Shown: positions 54,771 through 64,000 of the stretch, piece after piece
How positions within the stretch are numbered: the stretch's first letter is position 1
Layout of the letters: each line of letters begins with the position of its first letter
Notes under the pieces: model-generated
Seen by the model: only the letters and a program-made list of their open reading frames with translations
Databases searched by the model: none
What the model was told of the DNA's origin: nothing
Position numbers and translations under genes: made by a program
DNA from: Piscinibacter aquaticus
Lineage (GTDB): Bacteria > Pseudomonadota > Gammaproteobacteria > Burkholderiales > Burkholderiaceae_C
Reading direction: 5' to 3'
Assembly: GCA_007994965.1 (NCBI GenBank)
Contig: VOPW01000001.1
Coordinates: 4,216,001-4,280,000, forward strand
Length of the DNA stretch: 64,000 nucleotides

Positions 54771-56227
54771 ATGGGCGAGGCCTTGCCTTTCGCGACGCAC
54801 GAGGTGTTCATCGCCGGCCGCTGGCGCGATGGTGCCTCGGGCGAGCGGCTGCCACTGCTGAACCCGTCGGACGGCAGCATGCTGTGCGAGATCGCCCGCG
54901 GCAACGCGGCCGACATCGATGCGGCGGTGGCCGCCGCGCAGGCGGCGCTCGACGGCGAGTGGGGCCGCCTGACCGCGGCCGAACGTGGCCGGCTGCTGAT
55001 GGTGATGGGCCGCGCGGTGCTGGCGCAGGTGGATGAACTCGCACGGCTGGAAGCGCTCGACGTCGGCAAGCCGCTGAAGCAGGGCCGCGCCGATGCCGTC
55101 GCGCTGGCGCGCTACCTGGAGTTCTACGGCGGCGCGGCCGACAAGGTGATGGGCGAGACGATTCCGTACCTGAACGGCTACACCGCGTTCACCTGGCGCG
55201 AGCCGCACGGCGTGACCGGCCACGTGGTGCCCTGGAACTACCCGATGCAGATCATCGGCCGCAGCGTCGGCGCGGCGCTGACGATGGGCAACGCCTGCGT
55301 GCTCAAGCCGGCCGAGGAAGCCTGCCTCACCGCGCTGGCCATCGGCCGCATCGCGCAGCAGTGCGGGCTGCCGGCCGGCGCGCTGAACATCGTGCCCGGG
55401 CTGGGCGACGAAGCCGGCGCGGCACTCACCGCGCATCCGGGTGTCAGGCACCTGTCGTTCACCGGCTCGGTGGCGACGGGGCGCAAGGTGCAGGCCGCCG
55501 CGGCGCTGAATACCGTGCCGGTGACGCTCGAACTCGGCGGCAAGAGCCCGCAGCTCGTCTTCGCCGATGCCGATCTCGACGCGGCGCTGCCCTTTCTCGT
55601 CAACGCCGGCATCCAGAACGCCGGGCAGACCTGCTCGGCCGGCTCACGCATCCTCGTCGATCGGCGCATCGCCGACGAGGTGGTGGAGCGCCTCGCGCAG
55701 CGCTATCGCACGCTGCGCGCCGGGCCGGCGCTGGCCGATCTGGAACTCGGCCCGCTGATCTCGAAGCGCCAGCACCAGATCGTCTCGCGCTACCTCGATC
55801 TTGCGCGCGCGGGTGGCCTGAGCATCGCGGCGAAAGGCGAGATCGTGGCCGATGCGCCCGTCGGCGGCTTCTACGTGCGCCCCACGCTGGTCGCGGCGGT
55901 GCCCGCCGACCACGCGCTCGCGCAGGAGGAGATCTTCGGCCCGGTGACGGTGGTGACGGCCTTCGACGACGAAGCCGATGCGGTGCGCATCGCCAACGGC
56001 ACGCCCTACGGCCTGGTGGCGGGCGTGTGGACGCGCGACGGCTCGCGCGCGCTGCGCCCGGCGCGTGCGCTGAAGTGCGGGCAGGTGTTCATCAACAACT
56101 ACGGCGCCGGCGGCGGGTCGAGCTGCCCTTCGGCGGCGTTGGTGCTTCCGGCCACGGGCGAGAGAAGGGCTTCGAGGCGCTGTACGGCTTCTCGGCGCTG
56201 AAGACGGTGGCTATCCTGCACGGGTGA
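54771..56227 (+). CDS. Aldehyde dehydrogenase family protein
   Basis: About 485 residues. NAD-binding VPWNYPMQIIGRSVGAALTM, GSVATGRKV, Glu in VTLELGGKSPQLVFADAD, catalytic Cys in IQNAGQTCSAGSRILVD, and the C-terminal PFGGVGASGHGREKGFEALY. Betaine-aldehyde or semialdehyde dehydrogenases are the closest look-alikes; the substrate is not deduced. Start ATG 54771 follows GGAGACAG. Frame break near 56117. Followed after 37 bases by a short-chain dehydrogenase, suggesting an alcohol-to-acid route. Confidence 0.9.
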
Positions 56228-56264
56228 CCGTGATTCGCCCGACGATCGCGTCGGAGGAGACCTC

Positions 56265-57009
56265 ATGAGACTGCAAGGCAAGGCCGCGATAGTCACCGGC
56301 GGCGGCTCCGGCTTCGGCGAAGGCATCGTTCGCAAGTTCGTTGCCGAAGGGGCGCGCGTGATCGTCGCAGACCGTGACGAGGCCGCTGCGCGGCGCGTGG
56401 CGCAGTCCAACGGCGCGGTCGCGCTGGCGGTCGACGTGGCGCGCGCCGACGACGCGAAGCGCATGGTCGAGGCCGCCTACGAACACTTCGGCGCGCTCGA
56501 CATCTTGGTCAACAACGCCGGCGTGGGCCATCTGCCGCAGCCGCTGGAGGGCCTCGCGGAAGACGAGTTCGACCGCATCGTCGCGGTCAACATGAAGGCG
56601 ATCTACCTCGCCGCGCGCGAGGCGGTGCCGCGCATGAAGGCCGCCGGCCGCGGCGTGATCCTCAACATGGCCAGCACCGCCGGCGTCAGCCCGCGGCCGC
56701 GGCTGGGGGTGGCGGTACAACGCCAGCAAGGGCTGGGTGATCACCGCGACGCGCTCGATGGCGGTGGAACTCGCGCCCTTCGGCATCCGCGTCGTCGCGC
56801 TGAACCCGGTGGCCGGCGAGACGCCGCTGCTGGCCACCTTCATGGGCGGCGACACGCCCGAGACGCGCGCGAAGTTTCTCGCCACCATCCCGATCGGCCG
56901 CTTCTCGACGCCGGAAGACCTGGGCAACGCCGCCTGCTTCCTGTGCAGCGACGAGGCCTCGATGATCACCGGCGTCGCGATGGAGGTCGATGGCGGGCGC
57001 TGCGTCTAG
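56265..57009 (+). CDS. Short-chain dehydrogenase/reductase
   Basis: About 248 residues. Rossmann motif AAIVTGGGSGFGEGIVRKF, NNAG motif LDILVNNAGVGHLPQPL, catalytic Ser in ILNMASTAGVSP and Tyr-x3-Lys in WRYNASKGWVITATR, ending FLCSDEASMITGVAMEVDGG. NAD(P)-dependent oxidation or reduction of an alcohol or ketone. Frame break near 56710, immediately before the Tyr-x3-Lys motif. Start ATG 56265 has GGAGGAG upstream. Confidence 0.9.
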
Positions 57010-57027
57010 GCCCGCCGTGCAGCTCGC

Positions 57028-58864
57028 TCAGCGCGGGCCGTAGACGGGCGGGGCGGCGCCGACCTCGTAGGCGCCGGCGTCCGGCGCAGCGCCGGCAAAG
57101 CCGTCGTTGATGCCGGGAATCGCGATGCCGGCATCGACGGCCGCGCTGCTGCCCGCAAGGCGCAGATCGGGTGCCGCGTAGCGCGTCATCGGCGCCGAGG
57201 GAAAGGCCACCTGTGCGGCAAAGCTGTCCAGCCCGACCTGCACCGCGCGCTTCTCGCTGGTGGCCGAGCGCAGCTGCGCCGGGCTGGTGAACGACAGGCT
57301 GCCGATCCGGCCGGAGAAGCTGCCCGCGGTGGAGCCGAGCGCATCGTGGTTCAGGTCGGAGCTGCCCACGTTCAGCGTGGAGACGTCGATCACCTGGCCG
57401 CTGCCGTTCGAGTAGCCGCCATAGGTGCCGCCCGGCCCGCCGATCAGCAGGTTGTTGCGGCTGTACAGCGCCACCACCGGCACGCCGGCGTAGACGCCCA
57501 GCGCATCGCCCGACTTGACCACCGTGTTGTGCAGCAGCACGTCGCCATAGCTCTCGCGGTAGAGCTGAACGCCACGTGGGCCACGTTGTAGAGCACGTTG
57601 CGGACGAAGTAGGTGGGGCCGCCCAGGCCCGGCTGCGACGACAGGCCGACGAAAGCGTTGGTGATGCGGTTGCGCATGATCCGGCAGTTGTGCTGGCAGA
57701 AGTCAGCCTCCACGCCGTCGTCGGCCGCCACCTCGATGTCGTTGTTGAGCACGTCGATGCTGTGCTGGTCGACGGCCTCGCTGCCTTCGAGGAAGGACAC
57801 GCCGTCGCGGAAGCCGGTCACGCGGTTGTTCTGGATCACGTGGCCGGGCCCGGTCACGGCGATGCCTTCGCCGAGGTTGTTGCCGTTCACGCCCAGCGAG
57901 CTGTCGGCCCAGACGGTGGTGCCGTTGACCACGTTGTCGGCGATGTACGCGTTCTCGGCGCGCAGGTAGGTGACGATGCCGTCGCCACCCAGCGCGGCCG
58001 TCGCATTGACGGTGCAGCGCGTGATCGCCATGTGGTTCGTGCCGTTGAACCGGATGCGGCCGTTGACCGTCAGTCCGTCCAGGTGAACGTGCTGGCGGTT
58101 GAACAGGCCGATCTCGCCGTTGACTACCACGGCGCCCGGCGCGGCGGCGCGGATCACGATCGGGCGGCCATCGCTGCCGTCGCGGAGCCGGTGAAACCGG
58201 CATAGTTGCCGGCGGCCAGCTCGACGATGTCACCGGGCTGCGCTGCATTCATCACCGCCGTCAGCGTCGACGGCGTGGCGGCACGCACCGGAGCGCCGGG
58301 CATCGCAGCCGGCACGGCGCGCGTCCGGGCGGTCACCACGCGCTGCTCCGAACCGCCGTCAGGATCGACCAGGCTGAGCTCGATCTCGTAGGTGGTGGCC
58401 GGCTGCAGGTTGAAGACGCTGCCGGTATGGCGGCTCGTCCAGCTGAAGCCCGACGTCGACCCGGCGGCAGTCCGGCGCAGCGGCATTCCGGCCGACCAGG
58501 TTGCGCTGCCTTGCGCTCGGTAACGAACCGATACCTGGCCATTGCCATTGGCGTCGCCGCTGAAGGCCCATTGCACCGAGAGATTCTCGATCGTGGGCGA
58601 GGGCAGGGTCACCGTGCCGGCGGCCGTGGCATTGGCACCGCCGGGTGAGGGAGCCGGCGCAGGGGCGGGCGCAGGCGCAGGTGCAGGTGCGGGAGCGGGA
58701 GCGGGAGCGGGAGCGGGAGCGGGAGCGGGAGCGGGTGCGGGTGCGGGTGCGCCGGCCACGGGCTCGGCGGCACCGTCGGAGCCGCCGCAGGCCACCAGCA
58801 GGAGGGCCATGAGCGCCATCGCGCCCGTCGGGAGCGCGCGGCCAGGGGAATGGAGTCGCTTCAT
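57028..58864 (-). CDS. Lipoprotein with Ala-Pro linker, Fn3-like and beta-helix domains
   Basis: About 610 residues. Signal peptide with lipobox LLLVAC, then a low-complexity (Ala-Pro)n linker, a fibronectin-III-like domain (IENLSVQWAFSGDANGNGQV, TTYEIELSLVDPDGGSEQRV), and a right-handed parallel beta-helix with repeated loops (HVHLDGLTVNGRIRFNGTNH, AYIADNVVNGTTVWAD, IQNNRVTGFRDGVSFLEG). Looks like a surface-exposed polysaccharide lyase-like or binding protein, but no catalytic triad is evident. Frame breaks near 58180 and 57568. The linker is encoded by a hexanucleotide tandem repeat. Confidence 0.82.
58650..58755. repeat. Hexanucleotide tandem repeat encoding Ala-Pro linker
   Basis: On the plus strand GGGAGC (with GGTGCA, GGCGCA and GGGTGC variants at the edges) repeats in tandem; the perfect core spans about 58691-58733. 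It lies in frame in the beta-helix lipoprotein, giving (Ala-Pro)n on the minus strand. Confidence 0.85.
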
Positions 58865-58960
58865 CAGAGGTACGTCGGAAAAGTCGACGCAGTCTGACGC
58901 GCAGGCCCCGGTGGCCGTAAGCAAACGTAGGGGCATCGCCCGAGCCGATAGACTGCCGCC

Positions 58961-59629
58961 ATGAACGCACCCGCCGCCAAGACCCTGAAGATCGACTTCG
59001 TGTCCGATGTCGTCTGTCCCTGGTGTGCCATCGGCCTGTCGTCGCTGGAGATCGCGCTGGCGCGGCTCGGCGGCGAGGTGGCGGCCGAGGTTCACTTCCA
59101 GCCATTCGAGCTGCATCCCGACATGGGGCCGGAAGGCGCCGAGGTGGTGCCCTACCTCTCGAAGAAGTACGGCATGACGGCCGAGCAGGTCGAGCGCAAC
59201 CAGCAGGCCATCGCCGAGCGCGGTGCCGCGGTGGGCTTCGAGTTCCGCATGGAGCGGCGCAGCCGCACCTGGAACACCTTCGACGCGCACCGCCTGCTGC
59301 ACTGGGCCGGCGAGGTCGGCCCGTCGCAGCAGCGTGCGCTCAAGCATGCGCTGCTGTCGGCGCATTTCACCGACGGCGAGAACCCGGGCGCGCGCGAGGT
59401 GCTGCTGCGCTGCGCCGAACGCGCCGGGCTCGATGGTCAGCGCGCCGCGGCGGTGATCGACGGCGACGACTACGCCCAGGCCGTGCGCGACCAGGAGAGC
59501 CTGTACGCGCAGGCCGGCATCACCTCGGTGCCGTCGGTGATCGTCAACGAGCGCTACCTGATCCAGGGCGGGCAGCCGCCGGAGATCTTCGAGCAGTCGC
59601 TGCGCGAGATCGCCGCCGAGGCCGGATGA
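58961..59629 (+). CDS. DsbA-family (FrnE-like) oxidoreductase
   Basis: 222 residues, cytosolic, no signal peptide. LKIDFVSDVVCPWCAIGLSS carries the CPWC redox motif near residue 20, and the helical insertion and cis-Pro loop GITSVPSVIVNERYLIQGG follow, as in FrnE/2-hydroxychromene isomerase-like proteins. Disulfide exchange or oxidative-stress defence is likely. Its stop overlaps the next regulator's ATG (ATGA at 59626). Frame intact. Confidence 0.9.
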   Translation: MNAPAAKTLKIDFVSDVVCPWCAIGLSSLEIALARLGGEVAAEVHFQPFELHPDMGPEGAEVVPYLSKKYGMTAEQVERNQQAIAERGAAVGFEFRMERRSRTWNTFDAHRLLHWAGEVGPSQQRALKHALLSAHFTDGENPGAREVLLRCAERAGLDGQRAAAVIDGDDYAQAVRDQESLYAQAGITSVPSVIVNERYLIQGGQPPEIFEQSLREIAAEAG

Positions 59630-60305
59630 AGATCCTCGTCGTCGAGGACGATGCGCAGCTCGGCGATGCGCTGGCCACCGGGCTGCGCCAGCGGCAGCAC
59701 GTGGTCGACTGGTTCCGCGACGGCGAGCAGGCGAACGCCGCGCTGCAGGCCGTGCCCTACGACGCCGTCGTGCTCGATCTCGGCCTGCCCGGCGGCGACG
59801 GCATGCGCTGGCTTCGACGCTGGCGCGCCGAAGGCCGCGAGCTGCCGGTGCTCATCCTGACCGCGCGCGACGGCGTCAGCGACCGCATCGCCGGGCTGGA
59901 CGCCGGGGCCGACGACTACCTCGTCAAGCCGATCACGCTCGACGAGCTCGCCGCGCGGCTGCGCGCGATGACCCGCCGCAGCACCGGCCGCGCGCGCAGC
60001 GTGTGGACGCACGGCCTGCTCAGCTACGACCCGGCCGGCCGCACCGTGCAATGGAACGGCACGCCGGTGGAGCTGACCGCCCGCGAACTGATGCTGCTCG
60101 AGGCCCTGATGGCGCACCCCGGGCGCATCCTGTCGAAGACGCAGCTGCAGGAAAAGCTCTACGACTGGGGCGAATCGCTGGAGAGCAACACGCTCGAGGT
60201 CCATGTGCATCACCTGCGCCGCAAGCTCGGCCGCGACGTGATCCGCACGATCCGCGGCGTGGGCTATGCGCTCGGCGCGGCCGACGGCGAGGGAGTGCGC
60301 CGTGA
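59626..60305 (+). CDS. OmpR-family response regulator (QseB/PmrA-like)
   Basis: About 226 residues. MKILVVEDDAQLGDALATGL, phospho-acceptor Asp in AVVLDLGLPGGDGMRWL, Lys in DDYLVKPITLDELAARL; winged helix with VELTARELMLLEALMAHPGR and LESNTLEVHVHHLRRKLGRD. The natural stop is hidden by a frame break near 60288; with one extra G, the gene would end in TGA at 60303, overlapping the kinase GTG at 60302. Coupled to the FrnE-like gene upstream. Confidence 0.87.
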
Positions 60306-61636
60306 GTTTGCAGCGGCGGCTGCTGGTCTACCTGCTGATCAGCGCGCCGCTGGTCTGGCTGGCGGCCGGCTTCGCATCGATGCACTGGCACGGCACGAGG
60401 TCGATGAACTGTTCGACACCGAGCTGATCCGCAGGGCGCGCCAGTGCAGGTGACGCTGGCCGCGCCGGCGGCCGGCGTCGAGCCGTCGCTGCCCGCCGCC
60501 GGCGCGAGCAGCCCGAGCGGCGAGGCCGATCTCGGCGATCTGGCGATCGCCGTCTGGGCCCGCGACGGCCGCCTGCTGCTCTCCGACCGCGAGGGCGTGC
60601 ACCTGCCCTATCGCCCCGAGGCCGCCGGATTCGTCGACATGCCGCTGGCCGGCGAGAACTGGCGCGTGTACTACCTGCAGTCCTTCGACGGCGGCTGGCT
60701 CGTCGCTGCCGGCCAGAAGGCCTACGAGCGCGAGGAGCTGGCACGCGACATCACGATGGGCCAGTGCTGCCCTGGCTGGCCATGCTGCCCCTGCTGCTGG
60801 CGGCGATGACCTGGGCGGTGCGCCGCGCACTGCTGCCAGTGCGGGCCTTGAGCGAAGAGATCGCCGCGCGCGGCGCCGACGAACTTCGCCCGGTGGCCGC
60901 GGCCCAGGCGCCGGGCGAGCTGCGGCCGCTGGTGGCGGCGATGAACGGCCTGTTCTCGCGCATCGAGGCGACGCTGGCGCGCGAGCGCCGCTTCACCGCC
61001 GACGCGGCCCACGAACTGCGCACGCCGCTGGCCGTGCTGCGCGCCCAGTGGGACGTGGTGCGGCGCGCCGAAGCGGGCGCGGCGCGCGACGCGGCCGAGG
61101 CCAAGCTCGGCCTGGGCATGGAGCGGCTCGACCGGCTGGTCACGCAGCTGCTCGCGCTGTCGCGCCTGGAGGACGGCAGCGCGGCGATCCAGCGGCAGCC
61201 GGTGTCCTGGCCGGCCGTCGTCGAGCAGGCGATGGGCGACTGCCTGCCGCTGGCCGCGCGCCGCCGCATCGAGCTGGCCTGCGAGGGGCTGGACGGCGGC
61301 CCGCAGGCGCCGCTGCCCTTGCAGGGCGATGCCGATCTGCTCACGGTGCTGCTGCGCAACCTGATCGACAACGCGGTGCGCTATGCGCCGGCCGGGAGCA
61401 CCGTGCTGCTTCGCTTCGGCGAACGATCGCTGGAGGTGGAGAACGACGCCGCGCCGCTGAGCGACGCGCAGCTGGCCCGGCTGGGCGAGCGCTTCTATCG
61501 CCTCGAGGGGCAGGATGAGATCGGCAGCGGCCTCGGCCTGTCGATCGTGCAGCGCATCGCCGCGCTGCACGGCATGACGGTGCGCTTCGCCCGGCGCGAT
61601 GACGGCCGCGGACTGCGCGTGACCGTCGGCACGTGA
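60302..61636 (+). CDS. Sensor histidine kinase (QseC-like)
   Basis: About 445 residues. GTG start; N-terminal helix LLVYLLISAPLVWLAAGF, periplasmic domain with HEVDELFDTELIRRARQ and LAGENWRVYYLQSFDGGWLV as in QseC/PmrB-type sensors, second helix LPLLLAAMTWAV, dimerisation domain with His in [21 protein letters not shown] box LLRNLIDNAVRYAPAG, G box GSGLGLSIVQRI. Frame breaks near 60385, 60440 and 60768 affect only the N-terminal half. Pair of the regulator upstream. Confidence 0.85.
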
Positions 61637-61643
61637 ACCGCGC

Positions 61644-62283
61644 TCAGTGCGCGGCGCGGGCCTTCTCGAGCAGCACCCGCGCCTCCTCGCGCCGGCCGGT
61701 GTCGGCCACGTGGCGCCCCGGGCGCGGCGCGGCTTGCAGTGCGCGTTCGAGGTAGGGCACGGCCTCGGCCGGGTGGCCGGTCTCGACGAGGAACTCGCCG
61801 TAACAGTAGTTCGGGTCGATGCCCTGCGGGTTCAGCGCCAGGGCGTGCTCCAGAAGCTCCCTGGCGCGCTGCTTGTCGCCGAACCCCACCGGCCAGCCCG
61901 GTGCCTTGTAGTACAGCGAACCCAGGCCGCTGTAGGCCGTGCCGTCGAGCGCATGGTCGTCGATGCGCAGCGCCGATTCGTACATCGCCCGCGCCCGCTG
62001 GACCGGGGCGCAGGCCGCTCCAGCTGCCCTTCTCGTCGGCCCAGGAGCTGACGATGATCCCTTCCCAGACGCGCGGCTCGGCGCGCTGCGGCTGGGCTTC
62101 GACCACGCGGTGCGCTCGCGCGGCGAGCGCCGCGAAGCGCTTCTCGCGGTCGTGTGCCGGCGTCTGGTAGCGGATCACTTCCCAGTCCTGCTGCAGCTGC
62201 ACCAGCTCGTCGTCCAGCGTGCCGCCGCGCGCAGGCGGCGACAGGGCCAGCACGGCCAGCAGTGCCAGGGACGGAAATCTCAC
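61644..62283 (-). CDS. TPR-domain secreted protein
   Basis: About 213 residues. GTG 62283 starts a signal peptide (LALLAVLALSPPARG), followed by a helical region (DELVQLQQDWEVIRYQTPAH) and tetratricopeptide-like repeats (AMYESALRIDDHALDGTAYS, ARELLEHALALNPQGIDPNY, AVPYLERALQAAP). Periplasmic scaffold of unknown partner. Frame break near 62018. Lies 65 bases downstream of glcF on the same strand. Confidence 0.75.
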
Positions 62284-62348
62284 GGGCGGATGCTCGCCGC
62301 CCGCGATTAGTGGGCCCTTAAGCGCGGTGCTCCGGCCCGGCGCAGGCC

Positions 62349-63582
62349 CTAGGCCAATGCCTCGTCGAGCACCTCGATCCAGTGCTTCACCGGCGTATTC
62401 GTGCCGGTGCCGAGGTGCTGGATGCAGCCGATGTTGGCCGAGACGATCACCTCGGCCTGCAGCGGCGCGAGGTGGCCGAGCTTGCGGTCGCGCAGCTGGT
62501 ACGACAGCTCCGGCTGCAGCACCGAGTAGGTGCCGGCCGAGCCGCAGCACAGGTGCGATTCGCTCTTCGCGAGCTGCACGTCGAAGCCGAGCGCACCCAG
62601 GTGCGTCTCGACGCCGCCGCGCAGCTGCTGGCCGTGCTGCAGCGTGCACGGCGGGTGGTAGGCCAACTTGCGCGCGCCGCGGGCGCGCATCTTCGGCTTC
62701 AGGCGCGGCACCAGGTCGGGCAGCAGCTCGCTGATGTCCCGGGTCAGCGCGACGATGCGCCGCGCCCGCTCGGCATAGGCCGGGTCGTGGGCCAGCGCAT
62801 GGGCGTAGTCCTTCACCTGCGCGCCGCAGCCCGACGCGTTCATCACGATGGCCTCGACCTTGTCGGCAGCCACCAGCGGCCACCACGGCATCGACGTTGC
62901 GGCGCATGTCGGCCAGCCCGCCGTCGACGTCGCCCAGGTGCGTGCGCAGCGCACCGCAGCAGCCGGCCTCGTCGGCCACCAGGGTCTGGATGCCGGCGGC
63001 ATCGAGCACGCGCGCGGTGGCGCTGTTGACGTTGGGCATCATCGCCGGCTGCACGCAGCCCATCAGCATGAGCACCTTGCGCTCGTGCTCGCGGGTCGGC
63101 CAGCGGTGCGCCTGCGCCGGCATCTTGCCGGGCACCTTGTTCTTCAACGCGTCGGGCAGCAGCGGCCGCGCGAGCTGGCCGAGCTTCATCGCCGGAGCGA
63201 AGAGCGGCGAGGTCAGGCCCTCCTTGAGCAGCCAGCGCACTGCCTTCTCGCCGGCGGGGCGCTCGACGCGCTCTTCCACCACCTTGCGGCCGATCTCCAC
63301 CAGATGCCCGTACTGCACGCCCGAGGGGCAGGTGCTCTCGCAGTTGCGGCAGGTCAGGCAGCGGTCGAGGTGCTGCTGCGTGGCGCGCGTGACCGGCTTG
63401 CCTTCCAGCACCTGCTTGATCAGGTAGATGCGGCCGCGCGGGCCGTCGAGCTCGTCGCCGAGCAGCTGGTAGGTCGGGCAGGTGGCGGTGCAGAAGCCGC
63501 AGTGCACGCACTTGCGCAGGATGGCCTCGGCGGCGTCGCCCTCGCGGGTGCCCTTGAACTCGTCGGATAGCTGGGTCTGCAT
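62349..63582 (-). CDS. glcF: Glycolate oxidase iron-sulfur subunit
   Basis: About 411 residues. Two 4Fe-4S motifs, CVHCGFCTATCPTYQLLGD and CLTCRNCESTCPSGVQYGH, then two CCG domains (MGCVQPAMMPNVNSATARVL, DEAGCCGALRTHLGD; YHPPCTLQHGQQ, CCGSAGTYSVLQPELS). Transfers electrons from the GlcD/GlcE flavin complex oxidising glycolate to glyoxylate. Frame break near 62878 in the linker between CCG domains. Downstream of glcE on the same strand, so glcDEF order continues off the right edge. Confidence 0.93.
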
Positions 63583-63614
63583 GGGGTCAGTGGCCGGGGT
63601 TCACAGGCCGGAGA

Positions 63615-64000
63615 TCACAGGCCGGGATACAGGCGGCCGGGATTGAACACGCCGCTCGGGTCGAAGGCCTTCTTCAGTTCGCGGTGGATGCGGTCCAGCG
63701 GCGCCTTCAGCGGCGCGAACGCGCCAGCGCCCTTGTCGCCGCGGAACAGCGTGGCATGGCCGCCGGCACGCGAGGCGGTGTCGCGCACCATCGAGGCGGG
63801 TGCAGCACTGCACACCCAGCGCTGCGCACCGCCCCACTCGATCAGCTGCTCGCCGGGCAGGGAGAGCGGCGGCGTGGTCGGCGGCACCGACAGGCGCCAC
63901 AGCCGCGCGCCGCCCTCGACCGCCGCGGCGGCCTTGGCGAAGAACTCGTCCTGCTGGTGGCGCAGGCCGCTCCAGAACGGCGTGGCGTGGGCCGGGTCGA
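63615..64000 (-). CDS. glcE: Glycolate oxidase FAD-binding subunit, C-terminal part
   Basis: The last 128 residues; the start lies beyond the right edge. ARLWRLSVPPTTPPLSLPGE, then LIEWGGAQRWVCSAAPAS and the ending DRIHRELKKAFDPSGVFNPG are typical of GlcE, the FAD-linked oxidase C-terminal domain. The F-D-P-x-x-x-F-N-P-G-R tail is conserved in this flavoprotein group. It ends 32 bases before glcF, consistent with a glcDEF operon. Confidence 0.9.
   Translation of the reverse strand, partial: DPAHATPFWSGLRHQQDEFFAKAAAAVEGGARLWRLSVPPTTPPLSLPGEQLIEWGGAQRWVCSAAPASMVRDTASRAGGHATLFRGDKGAGAFAPLKAPLDRIHRELKKAFDPSGVFNPGRLYPGL

Noticed and set aside
53648..55036. Plus-strand frame of about 462 codons opposite the DppB permease
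   Set aside because: His/Gln-rich antisense translation without homology; DppB motifs on the minus strand are clear.

Overview
The window is a GC-rich stretch of bacterial chromosome (I estimate well above 65 % G+C). Gene content points to a betaproteobacterium of the order Burkholderiales, probably near Rubrivivax, Leptothrix or Methylibium: DUF6502/DUF5666 and DUF4148 proteins, a full glpDSTPQUV/glpRK glycerol locus, a PEP-CTERM/exosortase cluster, and short GC-rich extragenic repeats of the kind common in that order. That placement is inference. I see no rRNA, tRNA, CRISPR array, prophage or insertion sequence. About 50 protein genes fill the window. Many are interrupted by one-base frame breaks, roughly sixty in total, at short G/C runs inside well-conserved proteins. 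I read these as assembly or sequencing indels rather than pseudogenes and annotate each gene across its breaks.

Region 1 (1-11.8 kb) runs from a DUF5666 lipoprotein and a DUF6502 protein to a sigma-54-type response regulator with its histidine kinase, two glycosyltransferases, and a four-gene coupled operon. The operon encodes a VIT/von Willebrand A surface protein ending in a PEP-CTERM-type sorting tail, the matching exosortase, a short EpsI-like protein and a GT51 peptidoglycan glycosyltransferase. An inverted repeat (TTGGGA-N6-TCCCA) lies both in front of DUF6502 and between the kinase and the glycosyltransferases, suggesting shared control.

Region 2 (11.9-28.2 kb) is housekeeping and signalling: a Rossmann-type protein, metY, lemA with two TPM proteins, a MalT/LuxR-like regulator coupled to a Dsb-like lipoprotein, DUF3297, DUF3014, an AraC regulator with an EamA transporter, a chemotaxis receptor, RlpA, a cytochrome c lipoprotein, an HD-GYP-like protein and a PAS-GGDEF diguanylate cyclase.

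Region 3 (28.2-38.3 kb) is a complete glycerol uptake and catabolism locus: glpD, ABC ATPases glpS and glpT, permeases glpP and glpQ, small glpU and binding protein glpV on the minus strand, with divergent glpR and glpK. A GlpR-like operator sits between them. One copy of a dispersed GC-rich repeat appears to be inserted in frame inside glpD.

Region 4 (38.3-45.1 kb) has a DUF4148 protein divergent from an OmpR-type two-component pair, a PLP-dependent decarboxylase coupled to a glutathione S-transferase, a nitroreductase-like protein and a TPR (TTC38-like) protein.

Region 5 (45.1-57.0 kb) holds a tightly coupled minus-strand operon for peptide import: two permeases, an ATPase, a protein-L-isoaspartate methyltransferase, a second ATPase, a binding protein, a TonB-dependent receptor and an amidase. 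The intergenic region below it consists almost entirely of two large stem-loops in inverted orientation with different stems but nearly the same loop. An aldehyde dehydrogenase and a short-chain dehydrogenase diverge from the operon.

Region 6 (57.0-64 kb) has a lipoprotein with an Ala-Pro linker and a beta-helix domain, a FrnE-like DsbA protein coupled to a second OmpR-type two-component system, a TPR protein, glcF, and the 3' part of glcE running off the right edge.
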